Below are positions 7,684 through 16,269 of a stretch of 64,000 nt of DNA, piece after piece (positions within the stretch are counted from its first letter, which is position 1; each line of letters starts with the position of its first letter). Source of the DNA: Tropicimonas marinistellae (GTDB lineage: Bacteria; Pseudomonadota; Alphaproteobacteria; Rhodobacterales; Rhodobacteraceae); NCBI RefSeq assembly GCF_001509585.1, contig NZ_LNCI01000001.1:558001-622000 (forward strand). Reading direction: 5' to 3'. The notes beneath the pieces are model-generated. The model ran no database searches. It worked only from the letters and a program-made list of their open reading frames with translations, and was not told where the DNA came from. The position numbers and the translations under genes are program-made.

Positions 7684-8190
7684 ATGCAAACCAACCAAGT
7701 TCCCCATTACGACGACAGCGTGAACCCGACGGCGTGCTGCCCGAAATTCAATCCCGACGGGTGGGACGGAGCCGAGCTTCACTTCGAGAACAAGCCGTTC
7801 CTGCGGGCCCAAACCCGCAGCGCCATGCATATCCCGCTCAACATCGGCAAGGTCTTCGCCCGCGTTGACGCGCACATGAAGGATGCCGGCGGCTGGGACA
7901 CGTCCAACATGATCATCCTGAGCCGCGACATCTCTCCGTGGAAGTCCGAGCATTTCTTTTCGACCGATGAAACGGTTGCCGACGAGGAAATGACGACGCT
8001 CACCGGTGATTTCGTCACCAAGGTGTTCGAAGGTCCCTACAAGGACGCGCGGCACTGGATCGAGGAGATGCGGAAGATCGCGGCAGAGCGGGGCAAGGAG
8101 CCGAAGGAGATCTTCTTCTTCTACACGACCTGCCCGAAATGCGCGAAGCACTACGGGAAGAACTACGTCGTGGGCGTGGTGCAGATCTAG
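7684..8190 (+). CDS. Conserved hypothetical protein with C-terminal CPKC motif
   Basis: 168 residues, soluble, no signal peptide. I do not recognise a named family with certainty. Visible features are an N-terminal CCPKF (Cys20-Cys21), an acidic/aromatic middle (HFFSTDETVADEEMT), a charged helix (HWIEEMRKIAAERGKEP), and a C-terminal FFFYTTCPKCAKHYG followed by a last beta strand. The C-terminal CPKC plus nearby His could bind a metal or be redox active; this is inference. The start is supported by CGGGAGG eight bases upstream. The gene lies convergent to trmD and divergent from rplS, so it interrupts an otherwise conserved ribosomal gene order. Confidence 0.75.
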   Translation: MQTNQVPHYDDSVNPTACCPKFNPDGWDGAELHFENKPFLRAQTRSAMHIPLNIGKVFARVDAHMKDAGGWDTSNMIILSRDISPWKSEHFFSTDETVADEEMTTLTGDFVTKVFEGPYKDARHWIEEMRKIAAERGKEPKEIFFFYTTCPKCAKHYGKNYVVGVVQI

Positions 8191-8220
8191 CGTGGCGCAA
8201 CAGCCGCGCCCGGTGCCGGT

Positions 8221-8238
8221 TGAGGCGCGCGCGCCTCA
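8221..8238. terminator. Perfect 18-bp palindrome between convergent genes
   Basis: TGAGGCGCG is followed directly by its reverse complement. It lies between the stop of the hypothetical gene (8190) and the stop of trmD (8248). No T-run on either side, so any terminator role is only suggested by position. Confidence 0.35.
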
Positions 8239-8247
8239 CCGCGTTGC

Positions 8248-9063
8248 CTACCCTTGCTTGCCCTCATGGCGGGCTTGCCAGGCCGCCCAGAGATCCGGCC
8301 GGCGGGCGCGGGTGAGCGCCTTGGCCTGCGCGCGCCGCCATTCGTGGATATTCGCGTGATGGCCCGACAGAAGCACCTCCGGCACGGCATGGCCGCGCCA
8401 GTCGTTGGGCCGCGTGAACTGCGGATGCTCCAATAGCCCTTCGGAGAAGCTCTCTTCCTCGGTCGAGGCCTGATTTCCCAGAACCCCCGGCAGCAGCCGC
8501 ACCGTGGCGTCGATCATCGCCTGCGCCGCGATTTCCCCGCCGGTCATCACGAAATCGCCCAGCGAGACCTCCTCGATCCCGTAGGCGTCCAGCACCCGCT
8601 GGTCGACGCCTTCGAAGCGCCCGCAGAGCATCGTCACCCCATCGGCGCGGGCCCAGTTGCGGGCCGTCGCCTGGGTGAAGGGCCTGCCTCGCGGCGAGAG
8701 GTAGACCAGCGGCCAGCGGCCTCGCTCCGCCGGCGTCCCTTTCGCCGCCTCGTCAAGCGCATCGGCGACGACGTCGGCGCGCAGGACCATTCCGGCGCCG
8801 CCGCCGGTGGGAGTGTCGTCCACATTCCGGTGCCGACCGACGCCGAAGAGCCGCAGGTCTATCGTTTCCAGCGCCCAGAGCCCGTCCTGCAGTGCTTTTC
8901 CCGTGAGCGATTCCCCCAGAACGCCGGGAAAGGCGTCCGGAAACAACGTGACGATCTTGGCCGTCCAGGCACCGGTGATGCGCGGCGTCGGGGTCATGAG
9001 ATCGCGCGGGATCAGGCTGGGGGCGATGGCGAGACGGCCGTGGGATTTGGGTTTGTCAGCCAT
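8248..9063 (-). CDS. trmD: tRNA (guanine-N1)-methyltransferase TrmD
   Basis: 271 residues. TrmD makes m1G37 in tRNAs with G36, which prevents +1 frameshifting, using SAM bound in a trefoil knot. The knot region shows [29 protein letters not shown] and LGNQAS, and the C-terminal domain shows [10 protein letters not shown]. The N-terminus is about 27 residues longer than typical ([16 protein letters not shown]...) before [15 protein letters not shown], and an internal Met at residue 23 is a possible alternative start. Its start overlaps the end of the upstream membrane-protein gene by 8 bp, so it is coupled to the rimM operon. Confidence 0.95.
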   Translation of the reverse strand: MADKPKSHGRLAIAPSLIPRDLMTPTPRITGAWTAKIVTLFPDAFPGVLGESLTGKALQDGLWALETIDLRLFGVGRHRNVDDTPTGGGAGMVLRADVVADALDEAAKGTPAERGRWPLVYLSPRGRPFTQATARNWARADGVTMLCGRFEGVDQRVLDAYGIEEVSLGDFVMTGGEIAAQAMIDATVRLLPGVLGNQASTEEESFSEGLLEHPQFTRPNDWRGHAVPEVLLSGHHANIHEWRRAQAKALTRARRPDLWAAWQARHEGKQG

Positions 9064-9988
9064 CGTCGCTCAGATCCCTTTCGATGTCTTCGATCCTTTG
9101 GGCCAGCGAAACCAGCGCGTCGGACAATTCCTCATGCCCCGGCGCGATCTGGCCTGCGATATCCAGCAGCCGGGTCACGGATGGCATGTCTGCGTGGGTC
9201 GTGGGAAAGCCGTCGAGCAGGTCGCTGGCCAGACGCAGGAAATGCGCGAGCGTGACGGTGTCGGCCGCCGCGACGATCTGGTCGAAGGCCTGTGCCATGC
9301 GGCCGGCGCCGATCTCCTGCCAGGCGAGGCCGCCGTCCGAGGCCAGCAACAGCGCGGCGTGTCGGTCGCGCCGCGTGCCGGTGCGCTCCGCCCGGTTGAG
9401 GAAGGCATCGAGCAGGATCGAGGCACGGACCTCCCCGTCAAGCGGAAGCAGGATGTCGCGCAGCGCCGCTTCGGAGGCCGCCTCGGCTGGCAGCGCGTCG
9501 ATCTCGCCATAGGCCACCGCCAGTGCTGCCGCCTCAGAACCGGTGGGGTGCTTGAGCGGCAGGTCCGGGTCCTGATCGAGGATCTCCTCGGCGTCGTCGG
9601 CGAATTCGTTCAGGGTTTTCAGTGCCGCTTCCACGAAGGCTTCCGTCTCCGCTTCCTTTTTCGGCTGCCACAGCACCCGGCCGAGCGCCAGCGCTCCGAG
9701 GCCCATGACCAGCCAGGCCGCGAGCGGCGCGGTCGCCTCGATCCCGAACAACGCGCGCAGCATCACGCCCAGCCCCAGGCACATGGAGGCCAGCGCGAAA
9801 TGCAGCATGATGGTCGGCAGCACGAAGGCCATCCCGTCGCGAAACGGCTCCGTGCGCATGATCAGCACCCAGAGGAAGAACAGCCCCGCAAAAGGCACAA
9901 CGGCGACATAGGCCGCACCCGTGGCACCGGCACCGATCGGCGCGGCGTAGAACATCGCACCGGCCAGCCCCAGGCGCCAGCGTTTCAT
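9056..9988 (-). CDS. Uncharacterised membrane protein embedded between rimM and trmD
   Basis: 310 residues. About four hydrophobic helices lie in the first 108 residues, followed by a large soluble acidic domain of about 200 residues, almost entirely alpha-helical ([33 protein letters not shown]). No family recognised. It overlaps rimM upstream by one base (TGATG) and trmD downstream by 8 bp, so all three are translationally coupled. Fusion of a membrane anchor to a helical cytosolic domain inside a tRNA/ribosome maturation operon suggests a link to translation or membrane protein biogenesis, but this is inference from position. Confidence 0.7.
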   Translation of the reverse strand: MKRWRLGLAGAMFYAAPIGAGATGAAYVAVVPFAGLFFLWVLIMRTEPFRDGMAFVLPTIMLHFALASMCLGLGVMLRALFGIEATAPLAAWLVMGLGALALGRVLWQPKKEAETEAFVEAALKTLNEFADDAEEILDQDPDLPLKHPTGSEAAALAVAYGEIDALPAEAASEAALRDILLPLDGEVRASILLDAFLNRAERTGTRRDRHAALLLASDGGLAWQEIGAGRMAQAFDQIVAAADTVTLAHFLRLASDLLDGFPTTHADMPSVTRLLDIAGQIAPGHEELSDALVSLAQRIEDIERDLSDDG

Positions 9989-10494
9989 CAGAAGAGCCCT
10001 TCGGGCGGGTCGGCGACAATGCGACCGGCGGCGATGTCCACTGTCGGCACCGCGTCCCGGGTGAACGGCAGAAGCACGGTTGTCTTCAACCCCGGGCCGT
10101 GGATTTCCAGCATGTCGCCGGCGCCGAATTCCTGCACCGCCCGCACGGTTCCCAGCAGCGTGCCGCCGGTGTCGCGTACTTCCAGCCCGATCAGATCGGC
10201 GTGGTAGAACTCGTCCTCCGGCAGCGCCGGCATCCGGTCGCGGTCCGCGAACAGGCGCGTGCCTTTCAACGCATCCGCCTGTTCCTTGCTGGCCACGCCC
10301 ACAAGGCGCGCGGCCAGCCCGTTCTTGACCGGCCGCGTGATCTCCACCGAGAAACTGCCGGTGCCGTCCTCGGTGTAGAGCGGGCCATAGGCGGCGATGT
10401 CGTCGGGCTGGGCGCAGAAGCTCTTCAGCCGCACCTCACCCTGCACGCCGAACGCACCGGCAATCGCGCCGACGCAAACGCGGGCTTCAGACAT
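9988..10494 (-). CDS. rimM: 16S rRNA maturation factor RimM
   Basis: 168 residues, the normal length. The N-terminal domain begins [21 protein letters not shown], the RimM signature. The C-terminal PRC-barrel contains [12 protein letters not shown] and AGDMLEIHG. RimM binds S19 and helps fold the 3' domain of 16S rRNA during 30S assembly. It lies 26 bp after rpsP and overlaps the next gene by one base, in the conserved rpsP-rimM-trmD order. Confidence 0.95.
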   Translation of the reverse strand: MSEARVCVGAIAGAFGVQGEVRLKSFCAQPDDIAAYGPLYTEDGTGSFSVEITRPVKNGLAARLVGVASKEQADALKGTRLFADRDRMPALPEDEFYHADLIGLEVRDTGGTLLGTVRAVQEFGAGDMLEIHGPGLKTTVLLPFTRDAVPTVDIAAGRIVADPPEGLF

Positions 10495-10520
10495 CGCCAG
10501 ACCCTCCGGGCAAGGCCGCC

Positions 10521-10940
10521 TTACTCGACGGCGGCCTCTTCGGTTTCCTCAGCCGGAGCCTCGGCCGGAGCTTCGGTCGCTGCAGCAGCGGCTTCAGCGG
10601 CCTCGGCCTCCTTGGCGGCTTTCTCCTCGGCACGCTCCTGCGCCTTCTTGCCCGGCTTGGCCTTGTTGGGGTTGTTGCGCTCGACCTTGTCCTTGGTGCC
10701 GGCGGCTTCCAGGAAGCGGCTGATACGGTCGGTCGGCTGGGCGCCCTGGTCGAGCCAGTACTGCACGCGCTCCATGTCCATCTTCACGCGCTCTTCGCTG
10801 TCCTTCGGCAGAAGCGGGTTGTAGGTGCCCAGCTTCTCGATGAACCGGCCATCGCGCGGCATGCGGCTATCGGCAGCGACGATGGAATAGAACGGGCGCT
10901 TCTTGGAGCCGCCGCGGGCGAGACGAATTTTCATGGCCAT
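10521..10940 (-). CDS. rpsP: 30S ribosomal protein S16 with acidic Ala-rich tail
   Basis: 139 residues. The first ~80 residues are the S16 core ([32 protein letters not shown]). The remaining ~55 residues are a charged, Ala/Glu/Pro-rich extension absent from the 82-residue E. coli protein but usual in Rhodobacterales. The start at 10940 is preceded by AAGGAG at 7 bp. S16 is needed for early 30S assembly. First ribosomal gene after chorismate mutase, 46 bp downstream. Confidence 0.95.
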   Translation of the reverse strand: MAMKIRLARGGSKKRPFYSIVAADSRMPRDGRFIEKLGTYNPLLPKDSEERVKMDMERVQYWLDQGAQPTDRISRFLEAAGTKDKVERNNPNKAKPGKKAQERAEEKAAKEAEAAEAAAAATEAPAEAPAEETEEAAVE

Positions 10941-10986
10941 TGTTTTTCTCCTTCGAATGGCGGTGATTGGGCCGGTTATACGGCCG

Positions 10987-11283
10987 TCATTCCTGGTGTT
11001 TCTTGTGGTGTCGGATGACTTCCTGAATGATGAAGTTCAGGAATGCCTTGGCGAAATCGGGGTCCAGGTCGGCCCGTATCGCCAAATCTTCGAGCCGCTC
11101 GATCTGCGCGGATTCGCGCGTCGGATCGGACGGGGGAAGGTCGTGTGTGGCCTTGAGCTTGCCCACCGCCTGCGTGTGGGCAAAGCGCTCGGCGAGCGTG
11201 TAGACAAGGATCGCGTCCAGCCGGTCGATGCTGTCGCGGTGCTCCTTGAGCAACTCGGCGGCGCGGGCAACGGCGTCAGTCAA
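10987..11283 (-). CDS. Short chorismate mutase (AroQ-type), TTG start
   Basis: 98 residues, all-helical, matching the AroQ mutase fold: [19 protein letters not shown] in helix 1, [10 protein letters not shown], and a C-terminal [15 protein letters not shown]. The conserved Arg/Lys/Glu pattern fits conversion of chorismate to prephenate for Phe/Tyr synthesis. The only sensible start is TTG at 11283, which overlaps the end of the upstream GNAT gene (stop at 11276-11278), so it is coupled to the acetyltransferase array. Position directly before rpsP is a Rhodobacterales arrangement. No regulatory ACT domain is present. Confidence 0.85.
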   Translation of the reverse strand: MTDAVARAAELLKEHRDSIDRLDAILVYTLAERFAHTQAVGKLKATHDLPPSDPTRESAQIERLEDLAIRADLDPDFAKAFLNFIIQEVIRHHKKHQE

Positions 11284-11881
11284 TGGCGTATCCCTTCGGC
11301 TTGAACAGCGGATCGTAATAGGAGCGGATCTCCAGCTCGATCCCGTCGCGAAGCTGGCCGTCGCGGAGCCGGGCCGGCGACGGGTGGCGGTACACGACGT
11401 CGTTGCCGTCGACAGACGCGGCAGACGGGTCCTTGGTCGCGCCAAGCCGCTCGGCCAGACGGATCGAATCGAGGTCCTTGGGATCGAGGTAGGAAACGGC
11501 GGTCTCCCATCCGCCATCGTCGTAGAAGTACCGCCGCGCCCGGTGCGTGGCTTCCAGCGCGTAGCCATGTCCGGACTTTTCCGGCCAGATGAACCAGGCA
11601 ATCTCCCGTTCCGGCCACTTGGGCGGAAACCAACCGCCAGCCATGCCAAGCGTCTCGTCGGTCTCCCGCAGGTGGATCATCCACATGCCGAAGCCGCGGA
11701 TCTCCCAATGCCCGATCTCGGCGGCGTAGAGCATCCAGATCTCGTAGGCGTTGAGCGGCCCGCCCATGAAGCGCGAGCGGTAGGACGAGAAGGTCGAGCG
11801 GAAGTTCGGGTAATCCTCGGGTTCGGGCCCACGAAGGATCAACCGCTCCGTCTCCAGTGTCGGAATGCTGCGATGCCCCAT
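11276..11881 (-). CDS. GNAT N-acetyltransferase (RimJ/RimL type), array member 5
   Basis: 201 residues starting MGHRSIPTLETERLILR, the typical RimJ-like opening. Core strands carry GFGMWMIH and EIAWFIW, and the acetyl-CoA loop region is SGHGYALEATHRARRYF. The C-terminus ends VVYRHPSP plus an unusual extra ~25 residues ([20 protein letters not shown]). The start overlaps the stop of a 32-codon ORF (TGATG) and the end overlaps the chorismate mutase start. Substrate unknown: ribosomal protein N-termini, other amines or antibiotics are all possible for the family. Confidence 0.85.
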   Translation of the reverse strand: MGHRSIPTLETERLILRGPEPEDYPNFRSTFSSYRSRFMGGPLNAYEIWMLYAAEIGHWEIRGFGMWMIHLRETDETLGMAGGWFPPKWPEREIAWFIWPEKSGHGYALEATHRARRYFYDDGGWETAVSYLDPKDLDSIRLAERLGATKDPSAASVDGNDVVYRHPSPARLRDGQLRDGIELEIRSYYDPLFKPKGYAID

Positions 11882-11979
11882 CAGACAGCCTCCTCGATTT
11901 CGGCGCGCCAAAGACGCAGGCGCTCGGTGCCAGCCGGTCGTGCTTCCGGCGCACGCAACCTGTTTGTGAAACGGTTCAT
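11881..11979 (-). CDS. 32-residue ORF overlapping both neighbours in the GNAT array
   Basis: ATG at 11979 lies inside the ATGA overlap with the stop of the double-GNAT gene, and the TGA at 11881-11883 overlaps the ATG of the next GNAT gene. The peptide is very basic (MNRFTNRLRAPEARP...) and ends in an amphipathic segment WRAEIEEAV. It has no recognisable domain. Either it is a real micro-protein, or it is a ribosome bridge that keeps translation continuous between the two acetyltransferases. The exact overlaps at both ends argue against chance. Confidence 0.5.
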   Translation of the reverse strand: MNRFTNRLRAPEARPAGTERLRLWRAEIEEAV

Positions 11980-13061
11980 GCGTATGCCTCCGGGTTGCCG
12001 TCCGCGTCGGCGGCGGGGTGACGGTAGACGAGGCAGGAAACACCAACGGGTCCGGTCGCATCGGGATCGGGTTTGCAGCCGAGCCGCTCGGCAACCCGGA
12101 TCGAGGACGTGTCATCCGGATCGCAATAGCTGACCAGCGAGGTCAGCCCCGCGTGCATGTAGGCGTAATCGCGCAGCGTCATTGCGGCGCCTGTCGCGAC
12201 GCCCTTCCCGCGGAAACCGTCGTAGAGGCTCCAGCCGAGCTCCGGTTCCGGCGAGCCGGGTGCACTGGTTATCCTGACAAAACCCGCCGGCTGACCATCG
12301 ACCTCGATCGTCAGGCCGCCATAGCCAAAGAGCGGCCAGTGGGCGATGTCATTCGCAAACCGGTTCCAGGCCGTATCGCGCGAGACCGGGGCGGACGAGC
12401 CGGGCGCGTGCGCCGACGCGAAATGGGCCGCGTAGGCTCCGAAATCGTCGAGATTGTAGGGGCGCAGCAAGAAACGCGGCGTCCGAAGGGTCGGCGGTCC
12501 CGCGCCGTCCGTCTTGCGGCGCGTCTGAACGGGAAGCACGCTCTCGGCTCTCACCGGGCCGGGGTGGCGATAGACGTCATGCGGGCCAATGGACGCCGGG
12601 TAGGTGGCTTCTGGGTCGAGCGACGCACCCATCCGAAGCGCAAGCTGGATCGCGTTGCGGTTCTCTGCATGGATATAGGTGACGGCGGTGGTCCAGCCGA
12701 GCGTGTCGAACGCATGGGCACGCGCGGCGGTCGCCGCCTCGTGGGCGAAGCCATGACCGGCCACGTCTGCCTGCCAGAGTTGCCAGGTGATTTCCGGTTC
12801 GATGAAACTGTCCGGGAAATGCGGCCCGATCAGGCCAATCCCGCCGGGCGCGTCGCGCCGTTCGATGACAAACCTGCCGAATCCCTTCTGCTGCCAATGC
12901 GCGAGAATGGCTTCGAAGCGGTCGCGCGACTGGCGCGGGGCGACGACGGGGCCATGTGTGGCCCGCCAATCCGAGGCATAGTAGGTCTGATACGCCCCCA
13001 TGTCCGCAGGCACGGGGCGGCGCAGCAGCAGCCGGTCGGTTTCCAGGCGTTCCACGATCAT
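11976..13061 (-). CDS. Tandem double-GNAT acetyltransferase, array member 4
   Basis: 361 residues with two complete GNAT domains. Domain 1, about 1-170, begins MIVERLETDRLLLRRP and ends DVYRHPGPV. Domain 2, about 190-355, begins LRTPRFLLRPYNLDDF and ends LVYRHPAAD. Each has its own acetyl-CoA segment (VAGHGFAHEAATAARAHAF and FRGKGVATGAAMTLRDYAY). A short linker joins them. Most RimJ-like proteins have one domain, so this is a fusion or an internal duplication. Start and stop both overlap neighbouring genes by ATGA, inside the GNAT array. Confidence 0.85.
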   Translation of the reverse strand: MIVERLETDRLLLRRPVPADMGAYQTYYASDWRATHGPVVAPRQSRDRFEAILAHWQQKGFGRFVIERRDAPGGIGLIGPHFPDSFIEPEITWQLWQADVAGHGFAHEAATAARAHAFDTLGWTTAVTYIHAENRNAIQLALRMGASLDPEATYPASIGPHDVYRHPGPVRAESVLPVQTRRKTDGAGPPTLRTPRFLLRPYNLDDFGAYAAHFASAHAPGSSAPVSRDTAWNRFANDIAHWPLFGYGGLTIEVDGQPAGFVRITSAPGSPEPELGWSLYDGFRGKGVATGAAMTLRDYAYMHAGLTSLVSYCDPDDTSSIRVAERLGCKPDPDATGPVGVSCLVYRHPAADADGNPEAYA

Positions 13062-13591
13062 GCCGCAGCTCCCGGTCCGGGATGCCTGTAGACGAGGCAA
13101 TCGGGGGCGTGCTGCGGGCGTGGTGCGGCTGCATCCGCAAAGGCGCCCAGCCGTTCCGCGAGCGCGACAGAGCGGTCGTTGCCCGGGCGGATATAGCTGA
13201 CAGCCGTCGTCCAGCCCATCGGGCCGAATGCGTGGTCGCGGATCGCGCTGGCGGCCTCGAAGGCATAGCCCCGGCCCTCGTAGCCGTCATACATGATCCA
13301 GCCGATCTCTGCTTCGGGCCAGGTGGCCGGTTGCCAGCAGCCGGCATGGCCGGCGGGGGTCTCCGACCCTCGCTCGCAGATCGTCCACATCCCGAAGCCG
13401 CGTATGAGCCAGTGGCCGAGCAGCGTCGCGAAGCCGGCCCATGTCTCGCGCTCCCCGCGCGGCCCGCCGGTGTATTGCGACCGCTCGGAGGCGAAGTACG
13501 CCCGATAGGCCGGGAAATCCGCCGTCACCGGCGCGCGCAGCACCAGACGTTCGGTCTCCAGCACCGGGATATCCAAGTGAATGCCGCTCAT
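13058..13591 (-). CDS. GNAT N-acetyltransferase, array member 3
   Basis: 177 residues, single RimJ/RimL-type GNAT domain. Opens IPVLETERLVLRAPVTADF, with core strands GFGMWTICERG and EIGWIMYDGYEGRGYAFEAA (the acetyl-CoA-binding stretch), and ends CLVYRHPGPG. It is more similar to the downstream and upstream array members than expected for unrelated GNATs, particularly in the RGFGMW and YRHP segments, which suggests tandem duplication. The stop overlaps the next start by ATGA and the start overlaps the previous stop in the same way. Confidence 0.85.
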   Translation of the reverse strand: MSGIHLDIPVLETERLVLRAPVTADFPAYRAYFASERSQYTGGPRGERETWAGFATLLGHWLIRGFGMWTICERGSETPAGHAGCWQPATWPEAEIGWIMYDGYEGRGYAFEAASAIRDHAFGPMGWTTAVSYIRPGNDRSVALAERLGAFADAAAPRPQHAPDCLVYRHPGPGAAA

Positions 13592-14103
13592 GCCGCCTCG
13601 CCGGGGTGGGGGTGGCGGTACACGAGGTCCTCGGGGTCCGGTCGGTCGGCACGCTCGTCGAGGCGTGCGCCCAGCCGCTCGGCCACGCGGATGGAGGCGG
13701 CATTCTCCGGGGAAATGTAGCTGACAAGCGTCGACAGACCGCGCGGGCCAAAGGCCCAGTCTCGGGCGGCGCCTGCGGCTTCCGCGGCGTACCCCTGGCC
13801 CTCGAAACCGTCGTAGAGCATCCAGCCGAGTTCGATCTCGGGGAAGAAATCGGGCCTGTTGCAGCCGATCTGCCCGATCACGGCGCCGTCCTCGCGCCGT
13901 TCCAGCGTCCAGCCGCCGCATCCGGTCAGCGCCCAGGCCCCGGAATCCGCGGCAAACCACAGCCATGCGTCGCGCCGGCTGATCGGTCCGCCCATGTACT
14001 TGGAGCGATCCGTTGCCAGCAGCGCCGCGAAGGGCTCGAAGTCCGCGACGCGCTGGCGTCGCAGGGTCAGGCGGTCTGTCGTCAGAATCGGGGCGTCCGT
14101 CAT
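13588..14103 (-). CDS. GNAT N-acetyltransferase, array member 2
   Basis: 171 residues, one GNAT domain. Opens APILTTDRLTLRRQRVADF, contains SKYMGGPISRRDAW (a variant of the RSQYTGGPRG segment in array member 3), the strand EIELGWMLYDGFEGQGYAAE with the acetyl-CoA loop, and ends DLVYRHPHPG. Starts 28 bp after array member 1 and ends in an ATGA overlap with member 3. Substrate unknown. Confidence 0.85.
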   Translation of the reverse strand: MTDAPILTTDRLTLRRQRVADFEPFAALLATDRSKYMGGPISRRDAWLWFAADSGAWALTGCGGWTLERREDGAVIGQIGCNRPDFFPEIELGWMLYDGFEGQGYAAEAAGAARDWAFGPRGLSTLVSYISPENAASIRVAERLGARLDERADRPDPEDLVYRHPHPGEAA

Positions 14104-14131
14104 TTGGCGCCTCCGCGTGGGGTCGAGCGTC

Positions 14132-14671
14132 TCATGCCGCCCGCCTCCAGGGCTGGATCGGTGCCGGATCGCGCGTGGGTACGGGATGGCGGAAGACGAG
14201 CGCGTCCGCATCGGTATCGCTGAACGGGTCGGCAATCGCTCCGATGGTCCGGGCGAGCGCCGCGCTGCGCCTGTCTTCGGGCGCAACGAAACTGATGATC
14301 TCGCGCCAGCCGACGCCGCGGGCGGCGAAATCCCGCGCCGCGTGCAGGGCCTCGGGCGCCAGCGTGTCCGCATCCGCGGTGTCCCAGAACAGCCAGCCGA
14401 GTTCCGGCTCCGGCCAGCCGGTCGCATGCCAGGGGCCGGCAAGCCCGACGGGCTCGTCACACCCCTTGGGCAGGACGGCGAAGAGCCCGAGCCCGCAAAG
14501 ATCCCAGTGGCAGACGATGGGGACCGTCTGCGCCAGCGCCCGCTCCCCGCTCAGCGGGGCGGTGGAAACATGCGGCTTGCCGCTTCGCAGCTGCGCAAGG
14601 ATGGCACCAATATCCGCACGGGTCGGGCGGCGCAGGAACAGGCGATCTGTTTCGAGGACAGGCGTGCGCAT
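14132..14671 (-). CDS. GNAT N-acetyltransferase, array member 1, divergent
   Basis: 179 residues. RimJ-like opening (TPVLETDRLFLRRPTRADI) and ending (ALVFRHPVPT), with an acetyl-CoA region (ADTLAPEALHAARDFA) that lacks the usual Gly-rich Q/RxxGxG/A signature. It may therefore be a weakened or inactive paralogue. First gene after ffh, with 9 bp between them, so the array is probably transcribed from the ffh promoter. Confidence 0.8.
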   Translation of the reverse strand: MRTPVLETDRLFLRRPTRADIGAILAQLRSGKPHVSTAPLSGERALAQTVPIVCHWDLCGLGLFAVLPKGCDEPVGLAGPWHATGWPEPELGWLFWDTADADTLAPEALHAARDFAARGVGWREIISFVAPEDRRSAALARTIGAIADPFSDTDADALVFRHPVPTRDPAPIQPWRRAA

Positions 14672-14680
14672 CGGGGAAAC

Positions 14681-16195
14681 CTATTTCTTCTTGCCAAAAC
14701 CGGAGAGGCCGGGCGGCAGGGCCATGCCGCCGCCGCCGAGCCCGGGCAATCCGCCGGGCATGCCGCCGCCGGGCATATTGCCGAGCGCCTTGGCGGCCTT
14801 TTCCATGTCTGCCGGGTTCACGTTCGCCAGATCCTTCGGCAGGCCGCCGCCCTTGCCGAACATGCCGGACATGGCCTGTTTCAACAGGCCCTTCTTGCCC
14901 ATTTTCTTCATCATGTCGGACATCTGCCGGTGCATCTTCAGAAGCTTGTTGAGGTCCGATACTTCCATGCCGGCGCCCCGCGCGATCCGCTTCTTGCGGC
15001 TCGCCTGCAGGATCTGCGGCGCGGCGCGCTCCTTCTTCGTCATCGAATCGATCAGCGCGATCTGGTGCTTGATGATCTTGTCGTCGAAACCGGCTTCGGC
15101 GATCTGGTTCTTCATCTTGCCCATGCCGGGCATCATGCCCATGACGCCTTCCATGCCGCCCATCTTGATCATCTGTTCAAGCTGCGCCTTCAGGTCGTTC
15201 ATCGAGAACTGGCCCTTCTGGAAGCGCTTCATCATGCGCTCGGCCTGCTCGATCTCCAGCGTCTCCTGGGCCTTCTCCACGAGCGAGACGATGTCGCCCA
15301 TGCCGAGGATCCGGCCGGCGATCCGCTCGGGGTGGAACTCCTCCAGAGCGTCCATCTTCTCGCCGAGGCCGACGAACTTGATCGGCTGGCCGGTGACGTA
15401 GCGCATCGACAGCGCCGCACCGCCGCGGCCATCGCCGTCCATCCGCGTCAGCACCACGCCGGAGATACCGATGCGGCTGTCGAAATTCTCCGCCGTGTGC
15501 ACGGCGTCCTGGCCGGTCAGGCCGTCGACCACCAGCAGCGTTTCGCGCGGGGAGGTGGCATCGCGCACCGCCTCCACCTCGGCCATCAACTCGTCGTCGA
15601 TGGAGAGACGCCCGGCAGTATCGAGCATGTAGACGTCGTAGCCGCCAAGCGTGGCCTGCTGCTTGGCGCGCTTGGCAATCTCGACCGGCTTCTGCCCCTT
15701 GATGATCGGCAGCGTGTCGACACCCACCTGCGTACCGAGGATCTGAAGCTGCTCCATGGCGGCGGGGCGGTTCACGTCGAGCGAGGCCATCAGCACCCGC
15801 TTGCCGTTCTTCTCCTTGAGACGCTTCGCGAGCTTGGCGGTGGTCGTCGTCTTGCCCGACCCCTGAAGCCCGACCATCAGGATCGGCGCGGGCGGGTTGT
15901 CGACCTTCAGCTCGCCCAGAGTTTCGGCGTCGCCGGCGAGGAAATGCACCAGCTCGTCATGGACGATCTTGACCACCTGTTGACCCGGCGTGACCGATTT
16001 CGTCACCGCCTGTCCGGTCGCCTTGCCCTGCACCGCCTTGATGAAGTTGCGCGCCACCGGCAGCGAGACATCGGCCTCCAAGAGCGCCACGCGGACCTCG
16101 CGGAGCGCCGTCTTGACGTCGTCCTCGGAAAGCGCGCCCTGCTTGGTCAGCCGGTCGAAGACTCCACCGAGGCGGTCTGATAATGTCTCGAACAT
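14681..16195 (-). CDS. ffh: Signal recognition particle protein Ffh
   Basis: 504 residues. Domains in order: N-domain (from MFETLSDRLGGVFDRLTKQG), GTPase G-domain with the P-loop GLQGSGKTTTTAKLA, DTAGR and TRMDGD motifs, and a Met-rich M-domain from about residue 330 (FSMNDLKAQLEQM, GMEGVMGMMPGMGKM) that binds 4.5S RNA and signal peptides. The tail is Gly/Met/Pro-rich (GGGMPGGLPGLGGGG). It targets nascent inner-membrane proteins to FtsY. The start at 16195 has AAGGAGG upstream; longer in-frame starts fall in the structured leader. Confidence 0.97.
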   Translation of the reverse strand: MFETLSDRLGGVFDRLTKQGALSEDDVKTALREVRVALLEADVSLPVARNFIKAVQGKATGQAVTKSVTPGQQVVKIVHDELVHFLAGDAETLGELKVDNPPAPILMVGLQGSGKTTTTAKLAKRLKEKNGKRVLMASLDVNRPAAMEQLQILGTQVGVDTLPIIKGQKPVEIAKRAKQQATLGGYDVYMLDTAGRLSIDDELMAEVEAVRDATSPRETLLVVDGLTGQDAVHTAENFDSRIGISGVVLTRMDGDGRGGAALSMRYVTGQPIKFVGLGEKMDALEEFHPERIAGRILGMGDIVSLVEKAQETLEIEQAERMMKRFQKGQFSMNDLKAQLEQMIKMGGMEGVMGMMPGMGKMKNQIAEAGFDDKIIKHQIALIDSMTKKERAAPQILQASRKKRIARGAGMEVSDLNKLLKMHRQMSDMMKKMGKKGLLKQAMSGMFGKGGGLPKDLANVNPADMEKAAKALGNMPGGGMPGGLPGLGGGGMALPPGLSGFGKKK

Positions 16196-16269
16196 GCCCC
16201 GGCCCTCCTTCGGCCATTGATTGCTGCCCTTGGCTCCGATGTAGGAAGCCCGTTTCCAAACGACAAACG

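Noticed and set aside
13859-16180. Very long plus-strand open frame (773 codons) opposite ffh and a GNAT gene
   Set aside because: Antisense to ffh; composition is typical of a shadow frame in GC-rich DNA (His, Arg and Leu excess) and it has no domain.
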